Assembly (NCBI RefSeq): GCF_934754925.1
Contig: NZ_CAKVJA010000033.1
Location: 1 to 29,533, forward strand
Reading direction: 5' to 3'
DNA length: 29,533 nucleotides
DNA from: an uncultured Clostridium sp.
GTDB taxonomy: Bacteria > Bacillota > Clostridia > Clostridiales > Clostridiaceae
Positions 15,932 through 23,990 of the stretch are shown here, piece after piece. Both the position numbers and the translations under genes were made by a program. The stretch's first letter is position 1. Each line of letters starts with the position of its first letter. The notes under the pieces were generated by a model. The model was not told the origin of the DNA, did not search any database, and saw only the letters and a program-made list of their open reading frames with translations.

Positions 15932-15966
15932 TAATTTAGGTTTTAAAAAATAAGGAGAAGATAAAA

Positions 15967-16620
15967 ATGAAAATATTAAATAAATTTAAAGGTATGTTAA
16001 TGGCTATAATGGCTTTAGGAATATTGGTTACTTTAGGAAGTAAAAATGTATATGCAACAGAAAATAATATTGCAAGTGGAATATATGAAGTTGAAAATGA
16101 TGTTTATCATGAATCAGAAACTGGAATGGCAATGTCAAGAACTTACCTTTTACCATCAATGAGTGTAGAAGTTACAAAAGATCATATAATTTATACTATT
16201 GGTTTTTCAGGAAGCGATTATATGGAGAACTATAGAATGAAGGTTAATGGAGGAGAAGTTCCAGTAGAGTTAGTAGAAGAAAACAATGAAGATGGAACTG
16301 TTAAATTAAAGGTTGAAGTTGATAAAGTAGATGCAGATATGGATGCACTTATTTATGTTGGTCCTATGGAAAGAGATGTTGAGTTTAAGGTTATACCTAA
16401 GATGGAAACTTTAACTTTAATAGAGGCAATAGAAGAAGTTGAAGAAATGCCAGCAGAAGATGAAGTAGTAAATGAAAATGAAGAAGTTCAAATAGAAGAA
16501 AGTCTAGCAGTAGCAGCAGACAAAGAAGAAAATAACAATAATGTTGCTTTAATTATAGCTGGAGTAGTTGTTATAGTTGCAATTGGAGCATTAGTAATTG
16601 TAAAAGCAAAAAAGAAGTAA
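15967..16620 (+). CDS. Single-NEAT-domain membrane-anchored haem-transfer protein
   Basis: This is a 217-residue protein with a signal peptide (about 1-31, ending VYA), one NEAT domain (about 37-155), an acidic Glu-rich spacer (about 157-185) and a C-terminal membrane helix (about 193-213) ending KAKKK. There is no LPxTG, so it should be membrane-embedded rather than wall-linked. The haem pocket segment is ETGMAMSRTYL and the strand-8 motif is IYVGPM (YxxxM), as in N3 and N4 of the upstream protein. Its place between the wall protein and the ABC importer suggests it passes haem across the wall to the lipoprotein encoded next. AAGGAG at 15952 sets the start. Confidence 0.9.
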   Translation: MKILNKFKGMLMAIMALGILVTLGSKNVYATENNIASGIYEVENDVYHESETGMAMSRTYLLPSMSVEVTKDHIIYTIGFSGSDYMENYRMKVNGGEVPVELVEENNEDGTVKLKVEVDKVDADMDALIYVGPMERDVEFKVIPKMETLTLIEAIEEVEEMPAEDEVVNENEEVQIEESLAVAADKEENNNNVALIIAGVVVIVAIGALVIVKAKKK

Positions 16621-16657
16621 CAAATAACTTAAAAGATTTATAGGAAGGTTATACATT

Positions 16658-17548
16658 ATGAAATATAAAAGAATTATATCTATGATAGCAGCAGGGATTA
16701 TGACTTTAGGATTGGTAAGTTGTAGTTCTGAAAGTAGCGAAGATAAAACTGTTGCAATAGGTAACGGGGAAGAGGTAGTAGTTGCTACATCTGTTGCAGT
16801 AACAGAAATATTAGATGCATTAGGAGTTAAAGTTTCAGGAGTACCAAGTACTGTATATGAATTGCCAGAAAGCACCAAAGGGGCGGTAGAGGTTGGAAAT
16901 CCAATGAGTCCGGATTTAGAAATAATTAAATCATTAAATCCAACAATGGTAGTATCAGTAGATACTTTAGGGTCTGATTATATGAATTTATTTACAGAAA
17001 ATAACATTCCAAGTGAATTTATTTCTTTAGAAAGCTTAGATGGATTAAAAGAAGCAATAACTAATTTAGGAGAAAAATTTGATAAAAATGAGGAAGCTAA
17101 GGCCTTATTAGAAGAAATAGAATCAAAGGAATTAGAAGTTAAAGAAAAAGCGGAGTCTTTAGAAAATCCAGAAGTTCTAGTTTTATTTGCGGCACCAGGT
17201 TCAACAATGATAGCAACGTCAAAATCTTATATCGGAAGTTTAGTTGAACTTGTTGGTGGAAAAAACATAATTGAAGATAATAGTACATCATTTACAACTT
17301 ATAATAAAGAAGATTTAGCTATGCTTAATCCAGAAAAGATTTTAGTTATGGTGCATGCTTTACCAGAAGAAACAAAAGCAGCATTACAAGCAGAAATGGC
17401 AAGTGATTCTGCATGGCAAAATATAAATGCTGTAAAAGAAGGAAATGTAATTTACCTAGATAGTGAATATTTTGGAATGAGTGCAAACCTTAAGGTTATT
17501 GAAGGATTAGAGATATTAAGTGATATAGTTCATGGTAGTGGAGAATAA
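16658..17548 (+). CDS. isdE: IsdE-like haem-binding lipoprotein of ABC importer
   Basis: This 296-residue substrate-binding lipoprotein has the lipobox LVSC (Cys22). The two-lobed fold of the helical-backbone (BtuF/FhuD/IsdE) class shows as VVVATSVAVTEILDALG and VGNPMSPDLEIIKSLNP. Met83 in the NPMSPD loop and His233 in VMVHALPEE line up with the two axial haem ligands (Met and His) known in S. aureus IsdE, which supports haem rather than siderophore binding. It follows the NEAT membrane protein by 37 bases. The permease starts three bases after its stop, with the permease's ribosome site inside this gene's end. Confidence 0.9.
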   Translation: MKYKRIISMIAAGIMTLGLVSCSSESSEDKTVAIGNGEEVVVATSVAVTEILDALGVKVSGVPSTVYELPESTKGAVEVGNPMSPDLEIIKSLNPTMVVSVDTLGSDYMNLFTENNIPSEFISLESLDGLKEAITNLGEKFDKNEEAKALLEEIESKELEVKEKAESLENPEVLVLFAAPGSTMIATSKSYIGSLVELVGGKNIIEDNSTSFTTYNKEDLAMLNPEKILVMVHALPEETKAALQAEMASDSAWQNINAVKEGNVIYLDSEYFGMSANLKVIEGLEILSDIVHGSGE

Positions 17549-17550
17549 TT

Positions 17551-18543
17551 ATGAGAGTTTCAGATAAAAAATTTAAATTATCATTTATAGTAATATCCTT
17601 AATAGTGTTATTAGCAACTATATTAATTTCATTAAAGTTAGGTAGTGTAAATATAACATTTAAAGAACTTATAAGCGGGTTGTTTTCAGGCCAGTCAGAT
17701 GGAAATATTGGAATTATTAAAGATTTAAGAATGCCGAGAGTGATAATAGCTGTATTAGTTGGAGCAAATTTAGCGATAGCAGGGGTTTTATTACAATCTG
17801 TAATAAGAAATCCACTAGCAGATCCATATATAACAGGTATATCTTCAGGGGCTTGTGTAGTTACAATTTTCTTTATGGTATTTATACCAAGTGTAACTAA
17901 TTTAAGACCTATATTTGGATTCTTTGGTGGATTAGTATGCTGTGTGATTATTTATTTTATGGCATATAAAAATGGATTATCGCCAATAAGAATTGTATTA
18001 GCAGGTGCAGCATGTAATGCATTATTAGGTGGGTTCTCATCTATGATTACTGTTAGTGCAGGGCTTGGAGCAAGTAATATTCAAAAGTGGATGATGGGAA
18101 GTCTAGCAACGGTTAATTGGAGTAATGTACATATACTATTAATTTATTCTGTTATAGGAATAGTTGCAGCATTACTATTAAGCAAGGTTTGTAATATATT
18201 AGCTCTTGGTAGTAAAAATGCAAGAAGCTTAGGTTTTAACTCTGATCTATATATGATAATAGTTACTGCTGTAGCTGTATTTTTAGCTAGTATATCAACT
18301 GCAATTGCAGGTATTATATCCTTTGTTGGATTAGTTGTACCACATGTTTGCAGAATTATTATAGGATCTGATCATAAGTATTTAATTCCTTGTAGCGGAA
18401 TAGTAGGAGGATTCTTAGTATTATTTGCTGATACTGTTGGAAGAATGGCCATGAGACCTAATGAAATACCAGTAGGAGTAGTAACTGCTATATTGGGAGC
18501 ACCATTTTTCTTATATCTTTTAAGAAGGAGTGACTTAAAGTAA
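17551..18543 (+). CDS. isdF: FecCD-type ABC permease for haem (IsdF-like)
   Basis: This 330-residue permease has about ten hydrophobic helices and typical FecCD signatures: LRMPRVIIAVLVGANLAIAG near residue 55, NPLADPYITGISSGA at about 89-103, and FVGLVVPHVCRIIIGSDH in the coupling-helix region. It forms the channel that brings haem through the membrane. It is translationally coupled to the lipoprotein gene before it, and its stop overlaps the start of the ATPase gene by one base (TAATG). Confidence 0.93.
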   Translation: MRVSDKKFKLSFIVISLIVLLATILISLKLGSVNITFKELISGLFSGQSDGNIGIIKDLRMPRVIIAVLVGANLAIAGVLLQSVIRNPLADPYITGISSGACVVTIFFMVFIPSVTNLRPIFGFFGGLVCCVIIYFMAYKNGLSPIRIVLAGAACNALLGGFSSMITVSAGLGASNIQKWMMGSLATVNWSNVHILLIYSVIGIVAALLLSKVCNILALGSKNARSLGFNSDLYMIIVTAVAVFLASISTAIAGIISFVGLVVPHVCRIIIGSDHKYLIPCSGIVGGFLVLFADTVGRMAMRPNEIPVGVVTAILGAPFFLYLLRRSDLK

Positions 18544-19313
18544 TGATAAAGGCAAAGGACTTATACTTCTCTTATAATAAAGATAAAAACTTTATTACTA
18601 ACTTAAGTGTTGAAATAGAAAAGGGAAAGATAACGACTATATTAGGACCTAATGGTAGTGGTAAATCTACGCTATTAAGTATATTTGCAGGATTGAACAA
18701 GCCTACTTCTGGAGAAGTAAGTATTAATGGAAAATCTGTAAAGGCTTTAAAGCAAAAAGAATTAGCAAGAGAAATCGCCACAGTTCATCAACAAAATACA
18801 GTTCCTAGTGATATTACTGTTAAAGAATTGGTGTCTTATGGCAGAATTCCTCATAAAAAGTATTTCCAAGGAAATAATGAAAGCGATGATGAAATCATTG
18901 AATGGGCTATGAAAAGGACAGGTCTTGAAAAGTTAAAAGATAAAGCTGTTATGAGTATGTCTGGAGGAGAAAGACAAAGAGCTTTTATAGCAATGGCCTT
19001 AGCACAAAAAAGTGAAATTTTATTTTTAGATGAACCTACAACATATTTAGATATTTATCATCAAGTTGAGATATTAGAACTTGTTAAGGAGTTAAATGAA
19101 GAAAGTAAATTAACAGTTGTTATGGTATTACATGATATTAATCAAGCTATAAAATATAGTGATAATGTTATAGTAATGAAATCTGGACAAGTGATATCAA
19201 GCGGAAGAGCTAATGAAGTTATAAATATGGATTTACTTAATAATGTATATAAAATTGGTGGATTTATTAATGAAATGGAAACAGAAACAGTATTTGTTCC
19301 ATTAAAACTATAA
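18543..19313 (+). CDS. ABC transporter ATPase, haem/iron-siderophore type
   Basis: This is a 256-residue ATPase: Walker A GPNGSGKST (35-43), Q-loop around 83-84, signature SGGERQR (140-146), Walker B ILFLDE (159-164), and the switch histidine in VLHD. It belongs to the FepC/FecE/BtuD group that pairs with FecCD permeases. The ATG overlaps the permease stop by one base. AGGAG lies 12 bases upstream. It powers the importer formed with the two preceding products. Confidence 0.94.
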   Translation: MIKAKDLYFSYNKDKNFITNLSVEIEKGKITTILGPNGSGKSTLLSIFAGLNKPTSGEVSINGKSVKALKQKELAREIATVHQQNTVPSDITVKELVSYGRIPHKKYFQGNNESDDEIIEWAMKRTGLEKLKDKAVMSMSGGERQRAFIAMALAQKSEILFLDEPTTYLDIYHQVEILELVKELNEESKLTVVMVLHDINQAIKYSDNVIVMKSGQVISSGRANEVINMDLLNNVYKIGGFINEMETETVFVPLKL

Positions 19314-19334
19314 AGTTTAAAAAGGAAGTATAAT

Positions 19335-20066
19335 ATGAATAAGAAAAATAAAGTATTAACAGCTGCAGTTTGTGGAGTGATAGTGAGCTCAATAGGAGCA
19401 GGCTTCTTATTAAATAAACCTAAAGAAGAAGCTAAAGCTGATATAGCAAAAGATATAGAAGAAATTGAAAATGTTGAAACAGAAGAAGTTGTTGAAGAAA
19501 TAGAAACAGCTGAAGATAATCTTGAAAATGAAGTAGAAGAAGTAATAGATAACGCTGAAGATGAGGTAGCTGTAGTAACTAATGAAAGTTCATCTTCAAA
19601 TAATAACACAAGTGATAGTAGTGCAAGTGTAAATTCTGCAACTAATTCTAGTGCTAATAGCTCTAGTGAAAATTCACAAAATAATACTGCAAGTAATTCA
19701 CAAACAGGAAGTAATGTAGTTGAGGAAGTAAAGAATGAAGTAAGTAATGGAAATTCAAATTCCAATTCAACTGTTACAGATAGTGTAGAAAGTACATCTA
19801 AATATAAAGATGGTACTTATTCAGGATCAGCATCAGGTTTTTCAGGAACATTACAAGTTAGTGTACAAATATCTAATGATGTAATAACAAGTATTACTGT
19901 TACTAGTCATAATGATACTGAAGTATTTGCTGATAGAGCTATAGAAGAAATACCTAGTAAAATAATATCAAGTCAAAGTACTAGTGTTGATGTAGTTTCA
20001 GGTGCAACATATACTAGTAACGGAATAATAAATGCAGTTAGTAATGCTTTAAGTAAGGCACAATAA
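19335..20066 (+). CDS. Exported FMN-binding domain protein (ApbE flavinylation target)
   Basis: This 243-residue protein has an N-terminal signal/anchor (residues 7-26), an acidic Glu-rich stretch (about 32-83), a Ser/Asn-rich linker (about 85-150) and one C-terminal FMN_bind domain (about 158-243). The flavinylation motif is SGATYTS, with Thr225 the expected residue carrying phosphoester-linked FMN. It is the last gene of the haem-uptake operon, 21 bases after the ATPase, and ends at a strong terminator. Exported FMN_bind proteins are electron carriers outside the membrane. Its place suggests a redox step in haem or iron uptake, but no membrane electron donor is encoded here. Confidence 0.88.
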   Translation: MNKKNKVLTAAVCGVIVSSIGAGFLLNKPKEEAKADIAKDIEEIENVETEEVVEEIETAEDNLENEVEEVIDNAEDEVAVVTNESSSSNNNTSDSSASVNSATNSSANSSSENSQNNTASNSQTGSNVVEEVKNEVSNGNSNSNSTVTDSVESTSKYKDGTYSGSASGFSGTLQVSVQISNDVITSITVTSHNDTEVFADRAIEEIPSKIISSQSTSVDVVSGATYTSNGIINAVSNALSKAQ

Positions 20067-20088
20067 TTATTAACTGTTTAGGCTTTAT

Positions 20089-20119
20089 AAATAAGTTACC
20101 ATATGGTAACTTATTTTTT
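20089..20119 (+). terminator. Rho-independent terminator of the NEAT/haem operon
   Basis: A perfect palindrome, AAATAAGTTACC-ATAT-GGTAACTTATTT (20089-20116), runs directly into a T-run to 20119, beginning 23 bases after the stop codon. Confidence 0.92.
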
Positions 20120-20271
20120 ATGTAATTTATATATGATAATTTTTTATATATAGAAAATAGTATTTATTAATCTTTTAAAAGCTATCAAGAAAAAAATATA
20201 AGATAAATTATAATAAGTAGGGAACTATAAAAAGAGAAAAATAAAATTAGCTCTATAGGGGAGATGGTTAT

Positions 20272-21246
20272 ATGAAAAGTTTTTTTGAAAAAGAAGATTT
20301 TATATTTAATACAAGAGTTTATCAAAAGATAGTATATAATAATAAAGAAGATATATTATTTAAAATAGAGGATATAGCAGAAAAGGCAACTTTAATTATG
20401 AGAGACTATGAAGAGAAATTAAGTTTTTTTAAAGAAAATAGTGAGATAAGTAAAGTAAATAGAAATGCTGCTAAAGGCTTTACTAAAGTTTCCCTTGATA
20501 CTTTTGAAATCTTAAAAAATTCTACTTATTATTCTAAATTAACTAATGGTATATTTGACATAACTATTGCTCCATTAGTTGAAGAATGGGAGATTAATAG
20601 CAATAACCCTAAAGTTTTAAGTGAGAAAAAAGTTAAAGAACTAAAAACTTTAGTAGATTATGAAGATGTTATTCTAAATGAAAATAACTTATCTGTTATG
20701 TTATTAAGAGAAAATCAAAAGATAGACTTAGGTGGAATAGCTAAAGGGTATATTGCAGATAAAATAATTGAGTTTTATAAAGAGAATAATATAAATTCAG
20801 CAATAATAAATATAGGTGGAAACATAAAGGTTTTAGGAAAGAAAGACCATGATTCATTATGGAGTGTTGGAATATATGAACCTAAAAAACACAGTGAAAA
20901 ATGTATTTGTTCTATTGAGGTTGAAGATAAATCTGTAGTTACATCAGGGGCTTATGAAAGAGCATTTATATATAAAGATGAATTATATTGTCATATATTA
21001 AATCCTAAAACTGGCTATCCTATAAAATCAGACTTGAAATCAATAACAGTAGTAAGTAGTGAATCTATAGATGGAGATGCACTTTCAACTCCTTTATTTA
21101 TTATGGGAAAAGATAAGGCTTATGAATTTATGAAAAAGCATAATATTAGTGGAGTAATGATTACCAATAATGATGAGATAATAATTACTAAAGATTTATT
21201 AGAAGGCTTTAAATTATTTGAAAATTATAAGGTATTAGCGTTTTAA
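20272..21246 (+). CDS. apbE: FAD:protein FMN transferase ApbE, without signal peptide
   Basis: This 324-residue ApbE protein transfers FMN from FAD to a Thr/Ser in target proteins. Family motifs are all present: LTNGIFDITIAPLV, DLGGIAKGYIADKI, INIGGNIKVLG, SVVTSGAYERAF, HILNPKTGYP, and the Mg-binding region DGDALST. It begins with MKSFFEKEDF and shows no signal peptide or lipobox, although its likely target encoded just upstream is exported. AGGGGAG (20257-20263) eight bases before the ATG makes this start firm. It is separated from the haem operon by a terminator and has its own short leader. A terminator at 21260 closes it. Confidence 0.93.
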   Translation: MKSFFEKEDFIFNTRVYQKIVYNNKEDILFKIEDIAEKATLIMRDYEEKLSFFKENSEISKVNRNAAKGFTKVSLDTFEILKNSTYYSKLTNGIFDITIAPLVEEWEINSNNPKVLSEKKVKELKTLVDYEDVILNENNLSVMLLRENQKIDLGGIAKGYIADKIIEFYKENNINSAIINIGGNIKVLGKKDHDSLWSVGIYEPKKHSEKCICSIEVEDKSVVTSGAYERAFIYKDELYCHILNPKTGYPIKSDLKSITVVSSESIDGDALSTPLFIMGKDKAYEFMKKHNISGVMITNNDEIIITKDLLEGFKLFENYKVLAF

Positions 21247-21259
21247 TAAGTTTATGTTT

Positions 21260-21305
21260 AAAAGGTATAAGGAAACTATTAAATAGTTTTCTTATACCTT
21301 TTTTT
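21260..21305 (+). terminator. Rho-independent terminator after apbE
   Basis: A 19-bp stem with one G:U pair (21260-21278 with 21284-21302), a five-base loop and a T-run to 21305, 14 bases after the apbE stop codon. Confidence 0.92.
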
Positions 21306-21351
21306 ACTTTGCATAGTTTTTTTATATTAAAGGTAATATTAAACAAATATT

Positions 21352-21368
21352 TTGGCGCTATTATTGCT
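21352..21368 (+). promoter_or_regulatory. Sigma-54 (RpoN) -24/-12 promoter for the purine-degradation cluster
   Basis: TTGGCGCTATTATTGCT fits the consensus TTGGCACG-N4-TTGCW with two differences. The invariant GG (21354-21355) and GC (21366-21367) are exactly 12 bases apart. It lies 60 bases before the ygeY start, giving a leader of about 50 bases. A sigma-A alternative (TTGGCG, 16 bases, TATATT) overlaps it but is weaker. Confidence 0.7.
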
Positions 21369-21427
21369 ATATATATATTAGTGTAATTATTTAATAAAAA
21401 TTTTGTTTGGAGTATTGGGAGGCTATT

Positions 21428-22627
21428 ATGGATTTTAAAGCAATTAAATTACAAGCAGAGGGATATGAAAAGAATATGACTAAGTTCTTAAGGGACTTAA
21501 TAGCAATACCAGGAGAAAGTTGTGGAGAAAAAGATGTTATAAGTAGAATTGCTGAAGAAATGGAAATGTTACGATTTGATAAAGTTGAGATTGATGGAAT
21601 GGGTAATATTTTAGGATATATGGGAACTGGAGAAACATTAATAGGGTATGATGCTCATATTGATACAGTTGGACTTGGAGAATTAAGCAACTGGGACTTT
21701 GATCCATATAAAGGTTATGAAACAGAAGAAGAGATAGGTGGGCGTGGAGCATCAGACCAACTTGGTGGAATTGTATCAGCGACTTATGGAGCTAAAATAA
21801 TGAAAGATTTAGGCCTTTTAAGTGATAAATATACTGTATTAGTAACAGGCACTGTTCAAGAAGAAGATTGTGATGGATTATGTTGGCAATATATATATAA
21901 CGAAGATAAAGTAAAGCCTGAATTTGTAGTAATTACAGAACCTACAAATGGAAATATTTATAGAGGTCAACGTGGACGTATGGAAATAAGAGTAGAAGTT
22001 AAGGGAATTTCTTGCCATGGTTCTGCTCCGGAACGTGGAGATAATGCCATATATAAAATGGCAGATATACTTCAAGAAATAAGAGTTTTAAATGATAATC
22101 TTCATTATGATGAATTCTTAGGAAAGGGAACTGTTACTGTTTCTGAAATATTCTTTAATTCACCATCACGTTGTGCAGTTGCAGATATGTGTGCAATATC
22201 ATTAGATAGACGTTTAACAGATGGAGAAACATATCAATCAGCTTTAGAAGAAGTAAGCAATTTACCATTTGTAAAGAAATATAAAGCTGAAGTATCAATG
22301 TATAAATATGAAAGGCCAAGCTATACAGAACTTGTATATCCAACAGATTGTTATTTCCCGACATGGGTAATTCCAGAAGATGCACCAGAAACTAAAGCTA
22401 TGGTTGAAGCCTATAAGGGAATGTATGGAGAACCAAAGGTTGATAAATGGACATTCTCAACTAACGGAGTTTCTATAATGGGTAGATTCGGAATACCTTG
22501 TATAGGATTTGGACCAGGAAAAGAAGAAGAAGCCCATGCACCAAATGAAAAGACTTGGAAAGCTGATTTAGTAAGATGTGCTGCGGTTTATGCTGCTATG
22601 CCAACTATTTACTGTAAGAATAAATAA
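21428..22627 (+). CDS. ygeY: YgeY family selenium-metabolism-linked M20 hydrolase
   Basis: This is a 399-residue M20-type metallo-amidohydrolase. Metal-site residues are visible: His77 and Asp79 in YDAHIDT, Asp110 in GASDQLGG, Glu145 and Glu146 in VQEEDCDG, and a C-terminal His in EEAHAPNE. YgeY co-occurs with selenium-dependent molybdenum hydroxylases, and in recent work with anaerobic urate/purine breakdown, where it would cleave an amide of a ring-opened intermediate. The frame can be read from a TTG at 21407, but GGGAGG (21417-21422) lies inside that extension and points to ATG 21428. It is the first gene after the sigma-54 promoter. Confidence 0.92.
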   Translation: MDFKAIKLQAEGYEKNMTKFLRDLIAIPGESCGEKDVISRIAEEMEMLRFDKVEIDGMGNILGYMGTGETLIGYDAHIDTVGLGELSNWDFDPYKGYETEEEIGGRGASDQLGGIVSATYGAKIMKDLGLLSDKYTVLVTGTVQEEDCDGLCWQYIYNEDKVKPEFVVITEPTNGNIYRGQRGRMEIRVEVKGISCHGSAPERGDNAIYKMADILQEIRVLNDNLHYDEFLGKGTVTVSEIFFNSPSRCAVADMCAISLDRRLTDGETYQSALEEVSNLPFVKKYKAEVSMYKYERPSYTELVYPTDCYFPTWVIPEDAPETKAMVEAYKGMYGEPKVDKWTFSTNGVSIMGRFGIPCIGFGPGKEEEAHAPNEKTWKADLVRCAAVYAAMPTIYCKNK

Positions 22628-22681
22628 TAAATATTAAGCAGTAATATTTTAAAATAATGAGAATAAAGGGAGAGATATAAA

Positions 22682-23875
22682 ATGGGATTAATGGATAAAT
22701 ATATTGAAATATTAGATGGATTAAACTTTAAGGATATGTATAATAATGATTTTTTATTAACTTGGGAGAAGTCAGATGATGAATTAAAAGCTGTATTTAC
22801 AGTTGCTGAAGCTTTAAGAGAATTAAGAAAGAATAATATATCTTCAAAGATATTTGATAGCGGACTTGGAATTTCATTATTTAGAGATAATTCTACTAGA
22901 ACTAGATTTAGTTTTGCATCAGCTTGTAATTTACTTGGACTTGAAGTTCAAGATTTAGATGAAGGAAAATCTCAAATAGCTCATGGGGAAACAGTAAGAG
23001 AAACTGCAAATATGATTTCATTTATGGCAGATATAATTGGAATCAGAGATGACATGTATATAGGAAAAGGTAATGCATATATGAGAGAAGTTTCTAAGGC
23101 TGTTAGGGAAGGATATAAAGATGGATGTTTAGAACAAATTCCAACTTTAGTTAATTTACAATGTGATATAGATCATCCAACTCAAGTAATGGCAGATACA
23201 TTACATTTGATAAATGAATTTGGCGGAATAGAAAATTTAAAGGGAAAGAAAGTTGCTATGACTTGGGCATATTCTCCTTCATATGGAAAGCCATTATCAG
23301 TACCACAAGGAGTAATAGGATTATTAACTAGATTTGGAATGGATGTTGTACTTGCTCATCCAGAAGGATATGAAGTAATGAGTGAAGTAGAAGAAATAGC
23401 AGTGAAAAATGCAAAAGAGTCAGGTGGATCATTTACAAAGACAAATTCTATGGCAGAAGCATTTAAAGATGCAGATATAGTATATCCAAAGAGTTGGGCA
23501 CCATTTAGTGCTATGGAAAAGCGTACTGATTTATATGCAAAGGGAGATACCGAGGGAATTAAGGATTTAGAAAAGGAATTATTAGCACAAAATGCAAAAT
23601 ATAAAGATTGGGAATGTACAGAAGAGTTAATGAAGACAACAAAAGATGGTAAGGCAATATATCTACATTGCTTACCAGCAGATATAACGGGAGTAAGTTG
23701 TGAAAAAGGGGAAGTAGAGGCTTCTGTATTTAATAGATATAGAACATCATTATATAAAGAGGCTAGTTTTAAACCATATGTTATTGCAGCAATGATTTTC
23801 TTAAGCAAAATTAAGAATCCACAAGAAACTTTAAAAAATCTTCAAGATAAAGGAAAAGAACGCCAAAGTAAATAA
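22682..23875 (+). CDS. ygeW: Knotted carbamoyltransferase YgeW
   Basis: This 397-residue protein belongs to the aspartate/ornithine carbamoyltransferase superfamily and matches the length of E. coli YgeW (about 396). The carbamoyl-phosphate loop is STRTR (71-75). HPTQVMADTLHL and HCLPAD are the other family signatures. In the cluster it would run in the catabolic direction, phosphorolysing a carbamoyl-diaminopropionate-type compound to carbamoyl phosphate, which the next gene product turns into ATP. AGGGAGAG before the ATG sets the start. It lies 54 bases after ygeY with no terminator. The substrate is inferred from neighbours, not seen. Confidence 0.93.
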   Translation: MGLMDKYIEILDGLNFKDMYNNDFLLTWEKSDDELKAVFTVAEALRELRKNNISSKIFDSGLGISLFRDNSTRTRFSFASACNLLGLEVQDLDEGKSQIAHGETVRETANMISFMADIIGIRDDMYIGKGNAYMREVSKAVREGYKDGCLEQIPTLVNLQCDIDHPTQVMADTLHLINEFGGIENLKGKKVAMTWAYSPSYGKPLSVPQGVIGLLTRFGMDVVLAHPEGYEVMSEVEEIAVKNAKESGGSFTKTNSMAEAFKDADIVYPKSWAPFSAMEKRTDLYAKGDTEGIKDLEKELLAQNAKYKDWECTEELMKTTKDGKAIYLHCLPADITGVSCEKGEVEASVFNRYRTSLYKEASFKPYVIAAMIFLSKIKNPQETLKNLQDKGKERQSK

Positions 23876-23990
23876 TGGCTTAATGAATAAATAAGAAATA
23901 ATAAAGAGTGATTAAGAAATAAGAGAAAGATATACTCTTAGCTCTTAGATAAATCTCTATTGATAATATTTATAGAAAATGGGGGTCGAA

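Noticed and set aside
21352..21379. Sigma-A promoter TTGGCG-N16-TATATT before ygeY
   Set aside because: It overlaps the sigma-54 element, and the -35 match is poor. The -24/-12 spacing and bases are a better fit, although both cannot be excluded.
23920..23940. TAAGAG...CTCTTA inverted repeat upstream of carbamate kinase as a terminator
   Set aside because: The stem is only six base pairs with no T-run, and the genes on both sides belong to one pathway.
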